Positions 20,665 to 28,639 of a DNA stretch of 64,000 nt are shown in pieces. Position numbers and translations under genes: made by a program. Position 1 is the stretch's first letter. Every line of letters begins with the position of its first letter. The notes under the pieces were generated by a model. It searched no databases. It was not told where the DNA came from and was given only the letters and a program-made list of their open reading frames with translations. Origin of the DNA: Thauera butanivorans NBRC 103042 (GTDB lineage: Bacteria; Pseudomonadota; Gammaproteobacteria; Burkholderiales; Rhodocyclaceae); the NCBI RefSeq assembly GCF_001591165.1, contig NZ_BCUG01000024.1, positions 1-64,000 on the forward strand, given 5' to 3'.

Positions 20665-21084
20665 TCAAAAGCCTTCCAGTACGTCGACACCCCCGTCCGC
20701 GTCACCATCGCCGGCTCCCGACGTTCGCCCCGCCGGCTGCCCTTGCCTGCGGGAAGGGCTGCGCACCCGCTGTGGCAACAATTCCCGCACCAGTTCCATG
20801 CCAAGGGCGTCCTTCTCCAGGGTCATCGCCCGTGACAGGTCATCGAGCCGGCCCAGCACGTGCAGCGCGCGCAGGAAGGTGTGCAGCGCGGTGCCGGGGT
20901 AGCCATCTTCCATGCGCCTGACGGTGCTCAGGGACGTGCCGATGCGCTGAGCAAGGTCTTCCTGGCTCAGGCGGCGCATGCGCCGCGCCGCCGAGATGTC
21001 CTGCCCCAGGCGGTGCAGCGCACGCGCGACGGGCTGCGGCATCGCCACCTGCGCACCAGAGCGTTTTTGCTCGGAAGAGGACAT
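20665..21084 (-). CDS. XRE-family regulator without visible partner
   Basis: 139 residues with a clear XRE helix-turn-helix (LGQDISAARRMRRLSQEDLAQRIGTSLSTVRRMEDG, residues about 27-62) of the kind found in HipB antitoxins, and a low-complexity basic/Gly-rich tail from residue 110. HipB-like proteins normally precede a hipA kinase gene; here the next gene downstream is the unrelated TIGR04255 operon, 117 bases away. A dyad just upstream of the start is a probable autoregulatory operator. Confidence 0.7.
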   Translation of the reverse strand: MSSSEQKRSGAQVAMPQPVARALHRLGQDISAARRMRRLSQEDLAQRIGTSLSTVRRMEDGYPGTALHTFLRALHVLGRLDDLSRAMTLEKDALGMELVRELLPQRVRSPSRRQGQPAGRTSGAGDGDADGGVDVLEGF

Positions 21085-21091
21085 CTTTTAG

Positions 21092-21109
21092 AAGCTCAAA
21101 TATGAGCTT
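21092..21109. promoter_or_regulatory. dyad operator of the XRE gene
   Basis: AAGCTCA (21092-21098) and TGAGCTT (21103-21109) form a perfect 7-bp inverted repeat with a 4-base spacer, starting 8 bases upstream of the XRE start codon in an AT-rich stretch (21085-21140) unlike its surroundings. Size and position suit binding of an XRE dimer. Confidence 0.6.
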
Positions 21110-21371
21110 ATTAATCAAATAATCGTCCATATTTGAATGAATAATCGATGCTTGGTCAACCAAGGACAGGATCGGAAGACCATGCAACAAGCCTTTGCCG
21201 TCCATTGCGGTTCTTGACGCAGTTCTGGTCACGGCTGCGTCAACGAGCACTGCTTGATCGCTGGATGCCGCCATGGGTTCATCGGTGGTCGGCGAAATCT
21301 GACACTTGTGATACGCCCGGTTCTTTCCTGGCCTGGCGGGTCATTGCTCATGAAGCCATGACGTGCGCTGG

Positions 21372-22343
21372 CTACATGAAGCGAGCCGATGTCTCTCCTG
21401 TCAGGCGAAGCGTTTCCGTCCACAGCGCTTCGGCCAGGTCCGGATCTGCGGCGTAGGGGCGGACGCCGAACCGCCCCTCGGCTTCGACCGGAGCGATGTC
21501 GCTGTCCTCGCAATACACCCCGCCGATCCCTTCCAGTTCCGGCGCCGTGGCGCACCAGACCATGGTGGCCGCGCCCTGGGGGAAGTTCTTCTTGTCGTTG
21601 GCCGGGTCGATCAGGGGCGTGCCATCCGGGTTCAACGCCCCGTAGGCTTCCAGTTCCTCGGGGCTTATGTGCCGGGCCAGGTTCCCGAGGATCGAGCCTG
21701 GATGCACCGAGTAGGCACGGATGCCGTGTTGCCTGCCTCGCGCATCCAGCGCCACCGCGAACAGGGCGTTGGCGGTCTTCGATTGGGCATAGGCCGCGAT
21801 CTTGTCGTAGGGCCGCCGGGTGAAATCCAGATCGGTCAGGTCGAATCCGGGCAACAAATGCCCACGGGAGGACAGCACCACCACCCGTGCCGTGCCGGCC
21901 GCCTTGAGCACCGGCCAGAGTGCGGCCGTCAGGCGGAAATGTCCCAGGTGGTTGGTGGCGAACTGTCCTTCGCGCCCTTCGGCATCGCGGAACAACGGCG
22001 TCGCCATGATGCCGGCGCTGAGAACCAGCAGGTGCAGCGATCGGCCGCTGGCGAGGAAGCCCTCGGCGAAGGCACGGATCGAGGCGGGGTCGGTCAGTTC
22101 CATCCCGGCCACTTCGACCCGGGCGAGCCCGGCCAGCGCCCGGCGCGCGGCGTCCACGTTGCGCGCCGGAACGATGACACGGGCACCGAGGCCCGAGAAC
22201 ACACGAGCGGACTCCAGCCCAAGGCCGGACGCACCGCCAGTGACCACCACGGTCTTGCCGGATAGGTCGATGCCGCGGGCGACTTCTTCGGCGGTAGTGA
22301 AGGGTGTGAAAGGGGTGCCGAGCGGCTTTTGCATCGGGTTCAT
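21372..22343 (-). CDS. short-chain dehydrogenase/reductase
   Basis: 323-residue SDR oxidoreductase. The Rossmann nucleotide loop is TGGASGLGLE (residues about 35-44), the catalytic Ser-Tyr-Lys are supplied by VVLSSRG and YAQSK, and LSAGIM replaces the usual NNAG. It uses NAD(P)H; the C-terminal layout resembles retinol dehydrogenase/protochlorophyllide-reductase-like SDRs, but the substrate is unknown. The ATG at 22343 has AGGAG at ideal spacing. It is divergent from an AraC-type gene and probably controlled by it. Confidence 0.85.
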   Translation of the reverse strand: MNPMQKPLGTPFTPFTTAEEVARGIDLSGKTVVVTGGASGLGLESARVFSGLGARVIVPARNVDAARRALAGLARVEVAGMELTDPASIRAFAEGFLASGRSLHLLVLSAGIMATPLFRDAEGREGQFATNHLGHFRLTAALWPVLKAAGTARVVVLSSRGHLLPGFDLTDLDFTRRPYDKIAAYAQSKTANALFAVALDARGRQHGIRAYSVHPGSILGNLARHISPEELEAYGALNPDGTPLIDPANDKKNFPQGAATMVWCATAPELEGIGGVYCEDSDIAPVEAEGRFGVRPYAADPDLAEALWTETLRLTGETSARFM

Positions 22344-22390
22344 CGTTCATCTCCTGATCTTGACGGAGAGATGATGGCCCGCGCCGGCAG

Positions 22391-22439
22391 GATCATCTAT
22401 GCTAGAAATTCTCATTTTCTGTTCAGATCATCCTATGCT
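22391..22439. promoter_or_regulatory. direct repeats in the SDR-AraC intergenic region
   Basis: GATCATCTATGCT (22391-22403) is repeated as GATCATCCTATGCT (22426-22439), about three helical turns apart, between the divergent SDR and AraC genes. The second copy overlaps the preferred AraC start codon. AraC-type activators commonly bind direct repeats, so this is a candidate for autoregulation and SDR activation. Confidence 0.5.
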
Positions 22440-23379
22440 GCCAGACGAGCCACTTTCGCAATTGCTGGCGCTGGCCGGGGTACAGGCGGCCGTCTCGACC
22501 GGACTCCAGGCGCGGGGGCTGTGGGCGCTGCGGGTCGCTTCGCTTCCGACGCTCAAATGCAACGTGATCCGCCGGGGCGAGTGCGGGCTGGAGGTGGCCG
22601 GGCAGCGCTGGGCGCTGAAGACCGGCGACTGCTTTCTGGTCGCGCCAGGCAGACCGTTCACACTCGGCACCGATCTCGACCGGCTGGCGCAACCGGCGCA
22701 GGACGTCTTCGCCGGTTGCGAGAACACCCTGATCGCGCAACTCGATGCCGGACCCGGGCCGGAATTCCTTTGCCTCGGCGGGCGCATGGATTTGCCACCG
22801 GCCGCCGCGCTGCTGATCGATGCCCTGCAAGCGGTGACGGTGATCCCCGGCAGCAGCCCGGTGGCGCTGCGGATCGGCTGGCTGCTCGACCGGCTGGAGG
22901 AAGAGTGCCGCGCGGAGGCGCCGGGATCGGCGGCCATGGCGACTCACATCATGCAGATCGTATTCATCGAGTTGATCCGGGCCTTGCCGGCAACCGCTGC
23001 CCGCGGGTGGCTGGCAGCACTGGCCGATCCGCGTATCGGGCCGGCACTTCGCGCCATTCATCGCGAGCCAGGCAGAGCCTGGCGGCTGCAAGAACTGGCC
23101 GAGGTCAGCCATCTGTCGCGATCGCAGTTCTCGGCCCGGTTTCGGCAGACGGTGGGGCAGGCACCGATGGACTATCTGCTCCATTGGCGGATGGCGCTGG
23201 CGCGCCAGGCGTTGTCACGCCCCGGGGCCACGATCGAGTCGGTGGCGGATGAACTGGGCTATGCCTCACCAAGCGCCTTCGGCGTGGCCTTCCGCCGCGT
23301 CACCGGCACCACCCCGCGACGAGTAGCGCGCGAGGTGACGCGCCAGCCGCGCCGGACGACCTGCAGCGACACAACCTGA
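22435..23379 (+). CDS. AraC-family transcriptional regulator
   Basis: 314 residues with an N-terminal cupin-like effector domain (LKCNVIRRGECGLEVAGQRWALKTGDCFLVAPG) and a C-terminal double HTH (WRLQELAEVSHLSRSQFSARFRQTVGQAPMDYLLHWRMALARQAL ... ESVADELGYASPSAFGVAFRRVTGTTPRR, positions about 215-300). Relatives activate adjacent oxidoreductase genes. Start uncertain: ATG 22399 has a somewhat better ribosome binding site (AGGA) but adds 12 non-family residues. It is divergent to the SDR gene with repeats between. Confidence 0.85.
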   Translation: MLPDEPLSQLLALAGVQAAVSTGLQARGLWALRVASLPTLKCNVIRRGECGLEVAGQRWALKTGDCFLVAPGRPFTLGTDLDRLAQPAQDVFAGCENTLIAQLDAGPGPEFLCLGGRMDLPPAAALLIDALQAVTVIPGSSPVALRIGWLLDRLEEECRAEAPGSAAMATHIMQIVFIELIRALPATAARGWLAALADPRIGPALRAIHREPGRAWRLQELAEVSHLSRSQFSARFRQTVGQAPMDYLLHWRMALARQALSRPGATIESVADELGYASPSAFGVAFRRVTGTTPRRVAREVTRQPRRTTCSDTT

Positions 23380-23636
23380 TCGGCCTGAACTACGCGCGCG
23401 CTGCCAGCGACGGCCAGGCCCTGCGCCGCCTAGCCGTGGCCGGGCTGGGGCTGGCGCGGCTGGCCACATTCCAGGCGCGCGAAGACATCGCCGCTGAGCG
23501 GCGGCTGCCAGTGCTGGAGGACTGGAGTCCCGGCGGCACCGTGGAGGTGCATGCCGTATTCATGGGCCAAAGGCGACTACCCGCCCCTGCGGGGCGTGCC
23601 TTCCTAGACTTTCTGGTGCCGCGCGTGCGGTTCTAG
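23376..23636 (+). pseudogene. C-terminal remnant of a LysR-type regulator
   Basis: The reading LIGLNYARAASDGQALRRLAVAGLGLARLATFQAREDI... followed by LPVLEDW and a terminal AFLDFLVPRVRF matches the end of a LysR substrate-binding domain. There is no HTH and no start; the fragment fuses directly onto the AraC stop codon region, so about 200 N-terminal residues are missing. It marks an old recombination joint. Confidence 0.7.
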
Positions 23637-24025
23637 CGCAAAAGCAACATGCCTGACGCGACCGCCAGCACGGTCCAAGTCGCCATCATGGCCGGCGCCC
23701 TGAGCGCGTACTGCTGAAGCGAGCCCTCGGGCGCCGTCATCCCGAAGGGATGGACGAGCCGGGCGGCGAGCAGCGCGATCAGCAGCGCATGCACCGTCCA
23801 GCGCTCGGCCCCGAGCACTTCGTTGAGGCCCACGAGCAGCAGCGCCAGCGGCACATACTCGGCGAAGTTCGCCTGGATCCTGATCCGGCGTCGCAGCGAC
23901 TCGTGTCCGCCGTCCCCGTGGTGCGCCTTGAATTGCGCCCTTCCAATGGATACCCAGATGGAAAGAACGAGAAAGAGAATGCCGAACCAACCGGCATAGC
24001 AAGCAGTCAGAGTGGGCGGGTTCAT
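23633..24025 (-). CDS. MAPEG family membrane protein
   Basis: 130 residues with four hydrophobic helices: an N-terminal helix after MNPPTLTACYAGWF, then the family segment RRRIRIQANFAEYVPLALLLVGLNEVLG with the conserved Arg-x-Gln-x-Asn-x-x-Glu, and two C-terminal helices. MAPEG proteins are membrane-bound glutathione-dependent enzymes or transferases; the bacterial members are poorly characterised. It overlaps the LysR fragment end by a few bases and is followed upstream by a truncated SRPBCC gene on the same strand. Confidence 0.85.
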   Translation of the reverse strand: MNPPTLTACYAGWFGILFLVLSIWVSIGRAQFKAHHGDGGHESLRRRIRIQANFAEYVPLALLLVGLNEVLGAERWTVHALLIALLAARLVHPFGMTAPEGSLQQYALRAPAMMATWTVLAVASGMLLLR

Positions 24026-24040
24026 GTGGGCTCCTGGGTG

Positions 24041-24300
24041 TCAGGCCGGGGGCGGCGCAGGGATGAAAAATGGCGCTCCCGTCTCGACCGGCGTCTTCAG
24101 CCGCGACAGCACTTCGGGCCAGCCGCCGCGCACGGCCTGGCTGGTGGCGGTGGCGCCGCCGAAATCGTCGTGGGTGAGCACGAGCTTGCAGGCGTCGTCA
24201 CCCGCGGGAAGGATATCCCAGGTCACGCGCGAGGGTCTGTCCGCCGCCACATCGTCCGACCAGCGGGCGCTGAAGCTGTGCACCAGCCGCGGGGGGATCG
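24041..24300 (-). pseudogene. 5'-truncated SRPBCC/AHSA1 domain gene
   Basis: The minus-strand reading IDPPRLVHSFSARWSDDVAADRPSRVTWDI, then KLVLTHDDFGGATATSQAVRGGWPEVLSRLKTPVETG, is the C-terminal half of an AHSA1-type START-like protein. Similarity stops near 24300 and about 60 expected N-terminal residues are absent, so this is a breakpoint. It lies 15 bases upstream of the MAPEG gene and was probably its operon partner. Confidence 0.65.
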
Positions 24301-24743
24301 ATCATGCTTTCTCGATCTGGAGGCAGACCTCTCGCGTCTTGCCCGAAACCTCGCCGCACTCCGTCGAGGCGGCATCGCCACACCTGTTTCCGCCCACACT
24401 GCGTCTGCTGATAGACCGTCGCTGTCTTGCACGCCGGTAACGCCCAGACTCGAACGCAAGAAGACCGAATCCGTCTTTCGCCGCGATGGCGTCTGTAGCA
24501 AAACCTCGTTATCGAGCCATCCCGCCATGGGCAGTCAACCCATTGAAGCATACCGCCACGCAGAGGCTCGGTGCTGGTGGACAAGCGCCATATCGACAGG
24601 CGGCTGCTCTGGTGAACATCCGTCATTCCGGCCTTTCCCACAAGCCAAGCCGCCACCGTCTCGCGCCGTGAAGGCGCGTCCCGGCAGCGATTCCAATCAA
24701 CGAGGGAAACAGATGTCCTGAATCCGGTTACCAGGGAGCAGCC
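24301..24743. other. 443-base stretch without a recognised gene
   Basis: This interval lies between the broken SRPBCC gene and the first ICE backbone gene. Open frames exist on both strands but their translations show no recognisable domain and odd composition. The promoter of the BisR-like gene should lie in its right part; no obvious sigma-70 boxes were identified. Confidence 0.5.
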
Positions 24744-25505
24744 ATGCGAAAGCCACCTTCATCCGACGTCCAAGCCAAGGTCTTCTACCGTCCGATCGAG
24801 GCGGCCATCCAGTGGGCGGGACTGTCGCGTTTCGAGCGCCGCATCCTCGATGTCACCAAGGGGATGAACCGCTTGCCGGAGCACCCCGAACTGGCACGCT
24901 GGCCACAGCTTCGCTTGAACGCGGAACGGATCTACGACGCACTGGTGCATCTCGACCTTCCCTACGGCAAGGACGGCATCACGAGCAACGACCCCGCCTT
25001 GCTCGATGACCCCAGCCTCACAATTCGCCACGTCGATCTGAAGGCCTGGATGATCCGTTTCTATCCCGACCAGCGACCGGCCTTCCTGTTCGATGCCTTC
25101 GAGCGTCACCTGCATCCGGCCGTCAGTGTCGATGCCGTGCAGGCACTGGTCATGGATCGCGAGGCGTTGAAGCTCCAGCTTGCCGACAGGGTGCAAGCCT
25201 GGGATGCGCTCTATGCCCAGTTCCAGGCGCTCAGCCAGGAGCATCAGGCGCGCACGGAGCGCGAGAAGCGTTCCGGGGTGCCGGGCGCCCGCAGTGAGTC
25301 CACCTACCTGAACATCGTTGGCGGTCTTCTGACCCTGCTGCTGGGCAAGTCGCCCAATGGCGTTCCCTATTCGTCCTTCGAGACGCTGGAATCGGTCATC
25401 AGTGCGCTGGTTGCCCACTACGGCGACAAATCCGGGATCAGCGAGCGAACGCTGTGGGCGAAGTTTTCGGCAGCCAGGCGTCATCTCGCCACCCAGGACC
25501 GCTGA
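24744..25505 (+). CDS. probable BisR-like ICE regulator
   Basis: 253 residues of unknown fold, predicted soluble. The C terminus YLNIVGGLLTLLLGKSPNGVPYSSFETLESVISALVAHYGDKSGISERTLWAKFSAAR is a domain found at the end of many uncharacterised proteobacterial proteins. Position (directly upstream of alpA, same strand, near the ICE end) and length match the ICEclc activator BisR (about 251 residues), which switches on the alpA promoter. That identity is inferred from context and recalled family features, not from alignment. GGGAGCAGCC precedes the ATG. Confidence 0.6.
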   Translation: MRKPPSSDVQAKVFYRPIEAAIQWAGLSRFERRILDVTKGMNRLPEHPELARWPQLRLNAERIYDALVHLDLPYGKDGITSNDPALLDDPSLTIRHVDLKAWMIRFYPDQRPAFLFDAFERHLHPAVSVDAVQALVMDREALKLQLADRVQAWDALYAQFQALSQEHQARTEREKRSGVPGARSESTYLNIVGGLLTLLLGKSPNGVPYSSFETLESVISALVAHYGDKSGISERTLWAKFSAARRHLATQDR

Positions 25506-25507
25506 CT

Positions 25508-25536
25508 GCAAGTGCAGACGCCGAGCCTGCACTTGC
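25508..25536. promoter_or_regulatory. 10-bp inverted repeat between bisR-like gene and alpA
   Basis: GCAAGTGCAG (25508-25517) and CTGCACTTGC (25527-25536) form a perfect inverted repeat with a 9-base spacer, beginning three bases after the bisR-like stop codon and 80 bases before the alpA start. No T-tract follows, so an operator for the alpA promoter or an attenuator is as likely as a terminator. Confidence 0.6.
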
Positions 25537-25615
25537 GGTGACTGCGCGGGAACCGCGCTATTGAATACGGGGCACGTCCATCACCGCCGCTACACAGCGC
25601 CAAGGAGTGTCCCTC

Positions 25616-25834
25616 GTGACTGCCCAGACCATCGCCACCGCGATGCCGAACGAACACCGCATCCTGCGCCGCGCGGAAGTCGAGGCCAAGACCGGCTTCA
25701 AGCGCGCCCACATCTACAACCTGATCAAGGAGGGCAAGTTTCCCAAGCCCCTGCGCCTCGGGGTACGCGCCATCGGCTGGGATTCGGTGGAGATCGATCA
25801 GTGGATCACCGATCGACTCAGGGAACGGGCGTGA
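25616..25834 (+). CDS. alpA: AlpA-family regulator
   Basis: 72 residues with the MerR-like winged-helix of AlpA proteins: HRILRRAEVEAKTGFKRAHIYNLIKEGKFPKPLRLGVRAIGWDSVEIDQWI. GTG at 25616 is preferred because AAGGAG lies 8 bases before it; GTG 25607 is in the same frame. In ICEclc-type elements alpA heads the operon encoding partition-like proteins and the BisDC activator, and its promoter is the bistable switch. parA follows 41 bases later. Confidence 0.85.
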   Translation: MTAQTIATAMPNEHRILRRAEVEAKTGFKRAHIYNLIKEGKFPKPLRLGVRAIGWDSVEIDQWITDRLRERA

Positions 25835-25875
25835 GCCCGCGCTCCGTCGGAATCCCTTCCACGAGGAGTCGCGCC

Positions 25876-26742
25876 ATGCAGGTGGTATCCATCATTTCGA
25901 CCAAGGGTGGCGTCGGCAAGACGACCACCGCGGCGAACCTGGGCGGCTTCATCGCCGATGCAGGACTGCGCGTGCTGCTGCTGGACCTGGACGTACAGCC
26001 CACCTTGTCGAGCTACTTCACGCTCGGCACGCATGCGCCTGCCGGTATCTACGAGATGCTGGCCTTCAACGAGCAGCGTATCGAGCAATTGGCTTCGCAG
26101 ACCGCTGTGGCAGGTCTCGACCTGGTGGTGTCGAACGACCACCGCGGCGAACTGAACACATTGCTGCTGCACGCACCCGACGGCCGGCTGCGCCTGCGTC
26201 ACCTGCTCCCCGCGCTGTCATCGCACTACGACCTGCTGCTGATCGATACCCAGGGAGCGCGCAGTGTGCTGCTGGAGATGGCGGTACTGGCCTCCAGCCT
26301 GGCGCTGTCGCCGGTGACACCGGAAATCCTGGCGGCGCGTGAGCTGAGGCGCGGCACGCTGCAACTGATCGAGGACATCGCTCCGTATCGGCACCTCGGC
26401 ATCGAGCCACCGCCGCTGCGCTTGCTCATCAACCGCGTGCATCCGGTTTCGTCGAACGCCCGACTGATCCAGAAGGCCCTACGACAAGTCTTCCAGGCGC
26501 ACGCTGGCATACAGGTCCTGAACACCGACGTCCCGGCCATCGAGGCCTACCCACGTGCCGCCACACGGGGACTGCCGGTGCATCGCGTCGAGTACCGGCA
26601 ACCAGTGGGCCGTACTGCGCCTGCGGCATTGGAGACGATGCGTGCACTGGCTGGCGAGTTGTTCCCGGCATGGCGGGAGCGCTTCGCGTGCGTTACCGGC
26701 AGAGGCCGCGTAGGGGGAGCCAGTCATGGCGAACGCGCATGA
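25876..26742 (+). CDS. parA: ParA-family partition ATPase
   Basis: 288 residues with the deviant Walker A KGGVGKTTTAANLG (about residues 10-23), Walker A' LLLDLDVQPTLS and Walker B LLLIDTQGA. It belongs to the ParA/Soj group and would help maintain or position the excised ICE. The start at 25876 has GAGGAG. Its end overlaps the HicA-like gene by 17 bases, which implies translational coupling. Confidence 0.9.
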   Translation: MQVVSIISTKGGVGKTTTAANLGGFIADAGLRVLLLDLDVQPTLSSYFTLGTHAPAGIYEMLAFNEQRIEQLASQTAVAGLDLVVSNDHRGELNTLLLHAPDGRLRLRHLLPALSSHYDLLLIDTQGARSVLLEMAVLASSLALSPVTPEILAARELRRGTLQLIEDIAPYRHLGIEPPPLRLLINRVHPVSSNARLIQKALRQVFQAHAGIQVLNTDVPAIEAYPRAATRGLPVHRVEYRQPVGRTAPAALETMRALAGELFPAWRERFACVTGRGRVGGASHGERA

Positions 26743-26974
26743 ACTGGCCCGCGGCCATGCGCGGCTGCGCGCGCTGATCGAGTTCGCGCTGGGCGAAGGC
26801 TGGCACGTGAAACGCACGCGCGGCGGGCACCTGATGTTCACCAAGCCCGGCTGCGCCGCGATCTACACCAGTTCGACTGCGAGCGATCACCGTGCCAGCC
26901 GCAACGCACGCGCGCAGCTTCGCCGCGCCGATCGACAGGCATCGGCGGCATCTCGGGAGAGCAGCGATGGCTGA
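26726..26974 (+). CDS. HicA-like small protein
   Basis: 82 residues resembling the dsRNA-binding-fold HicA toxin: ALGEGWHVKRTRGGHLMFTKPGC carries the GGH segment in which the His is catalytic in HicA ribonucleases. No hicB antitoxin gene follows; instead it is sandwiched between parA and the parB-like gene, overlapping both. The corresponding small gene is conserved at this place in ICEclc-type elements, so it probably has a regulatory role rather than acting as a free toxin. Confidence 0.7.
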   Translation: MANAHELARGHARLRALIEFALGEGWHVKRTRGGHLMFTKPGCAAIYTSSTASDHRASRNARAQLRRADRQASAASRESSDG

Positions 26975-28622
26975 GCCGACGCCGCAGGACCTGGCCGCCA
27001 AGCTGCTGGCCACCGGCTTCGAGCGCAGCGGTCCTTCGGCTGCGGCCTTGACCGACCCCATCGCCGACACGCCGATGGTGGTGACGCTGGATCAACTGCG
27101 CCCCTATGAACATGACCCGCGCGTGACGCGTAACCCGGCCTACGAGGAGATCAAGGCCTCGATCCGCGAGCGCGGGCTGGACGCACCACCCGCGATCACC
27201 CGCCGGCCGGGCGAGGCGCACTACATCATCAGGAACGGTGGCAATACGCGGCTCGCCATCCTGCGCGAACTGTGGAGCGAAACCAGGGAAGACCGCTTCT
27301 TCCGCATTGCGTGCCTGTTCCGCCCGTGGCCGGCGCGCGGCGAAATCGTGGCGTTGACCGGGCACCTGGCCGAGAACGAACTGCGCGGCGGGCTGACCTT
27401 CATCGAGCGCGCCCTGGGCATCGAGAAGGCGCGCGAGTTCTACGAGCAGGAAAGCGGCCAGGCGCTGTCACAGAGCGAACTCGCGCGACGGCTGACGGCC
27501 GACGGCTATCCGGTGCCGCAGTCACACATCAGCCGCATGAACGATGCGGTGCGCTATCTGCTGCCGGCGATACCGAACCTGCTCTACGGCGGCCTGGGAC
27601 GACATCAGGTGGAACGGATCGCGGTACTGCGCAAGGCGTGCGAGCGCACCTGGGAGCGGCGTACGCTGGGCCGCACCGTGGCCGTGGACTTCGCCACCTT
27701 GTTTCAGGACGTGCTGACGCAGTTCGACACACAGCCGGACGACTTCTCGCCGCAGCGGGTGCAGGACGAACTGGTGGGCCAGATGGCCGAGTTGCTGGAG
27801 GCCGACTACGACACGCTGGCGCTGGAAATCAACGACAGCGAAAGCCGCCAGCGTGCGCTGACCAGCGAACCGGCGGCGCCGATGCCTTCGGCGGCGTCTG
27901 TCGTGCCTGCTGCTCCTTCCGCACCGGTCTCCGCACCTCAGCAGCCACCCGTGTCGTCCGTACCGCGCGACACCACGCCGGTCTCGCATGCGTCAGCAGC
28001 GACACCGCTTGCATCGCCCGAAGCGCCAGAGGACCAGCGCGGACCACGCGACGAGCGCCTGCAAGGGCACATCGTGACACCGGCACCGACCACCGAGCGC
28101 CTGCAGTCCATCCAGCGGATGGTCGCCGACCAGCTTGGCGACAAGCTGCCCGACTTCGAGGCCGATGCGCTGCGTGCGATCCCCGTACAGGTCGGCGGGC
28201 TCTATCCCATCTCGGACGTCTGGTACGTCGAGCCGGGGCTGGACGCGCCGGATCGCCTGCGCGTGCACATCGCGCAGTTCGCGCGCGAAATCGGCGAGGA
28301 AGCGGCCGTCGCCGACCATATCGAGGCCAGCATCGGTGGCATCGGCTTCGTCTGCGCGGCGCCGTCCGTGGGCCAGGCGAAGGTGCTGCCGGCGTTCGCG
28401 CGGGCGGTACTGACCCTGCTGCATGCGCTGAGTGCGGCGCCACCCGCCGCGAACGGATTGGACCGCGCGCGGCTGGCCGACGAACTGGCGGCGCTGCTCC
28501 ATGGCCACGGCGGCTCGGCTACACGTCTGAGCGATGCTGCGCTGGTGAAGCTGTTCCGTCTGCTGCGCTTGGCGCGCCGGCTACTGGATCTGGAAGCCGG
28601 CGTAGCGAGCCAGGATTCCTGA
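26967..28622 (+). CDS. large ParB-like protein of ICE switch operon (BisD candidate)
   Basis: 551 residues. The N-terminal third has a ParB/Srx-type nuclease-like fold: MVVTLDQLRPYEHDPRVTRNPAYEEIKASIRERGLDAPPAITR, then RNGGNTRLAIL, then ENELRGGLTFIERALGI and an HTH around LSQSELARRLTADGYPVPQSHISRMN. Residues 330-400 are Pro/Ala-rich linker, followed by a C-terminal domain of unknown fold. The start at 26967 overlaps the HicA-like gene. In ICEclc the ParB-like partner of the BisDC activator occupies this slot; that assignment is from memory of the family. Confidence 0.8.
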   Translation: MAEPTPQDLAAKLLATGFERSGPSAAALTDPIADTPMVVTLDQLRPYEHDPRVTRNPAYEEIKASIRERGLDAPPAITRRPGEAHYIIRNGGNTRLAILRELWSETREDRFFRIACLFRPWPARGEIVALTGHLAENELRGGLTFIERALGIEKAREFYEQESGQALSQSELARRLTADGYPVPQSHISRMNDAVRYLLPAIPNLLYGGLGRHQVERIAVLRKACERTWERRTLGRTVAVDFATLFQDVLTQFDTQPDDFSPQRVQDELVGQMAELLEADYDTLALEINDSESRQRALTSEPAAPMPSAASVVPAAPSAPVSAPQQPPVSSVPRDTTPVSHASAATPLASPEAPEDQRGPRDERLQGHIVTPAPTTERLQSIQRMVADQLGDKLPDFEADALRAIPVQVGGLYPISDVWYVEPGLDAPDRLRVHIAQFAREIGEEAAVADHIEASIGGIGFVCAAPSVGQAKVLPAFARAVLTLLHALSAAPPAANGLDRARLADELAALLHGHGGSATRLSDAALVKLFRLLRLARRLLDLEAGVASQDS

Positions 28623-28639
28623 GCGCAGGAGGCTCCCGC

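Noticed and set aside
24198-24656. Minus-strand open frame between the SRPBCC remnant and the bisR-like gene
   Set aside because: Composition is irregular, it overlaps the SRPBCC fragment, and no family resemblance was found.
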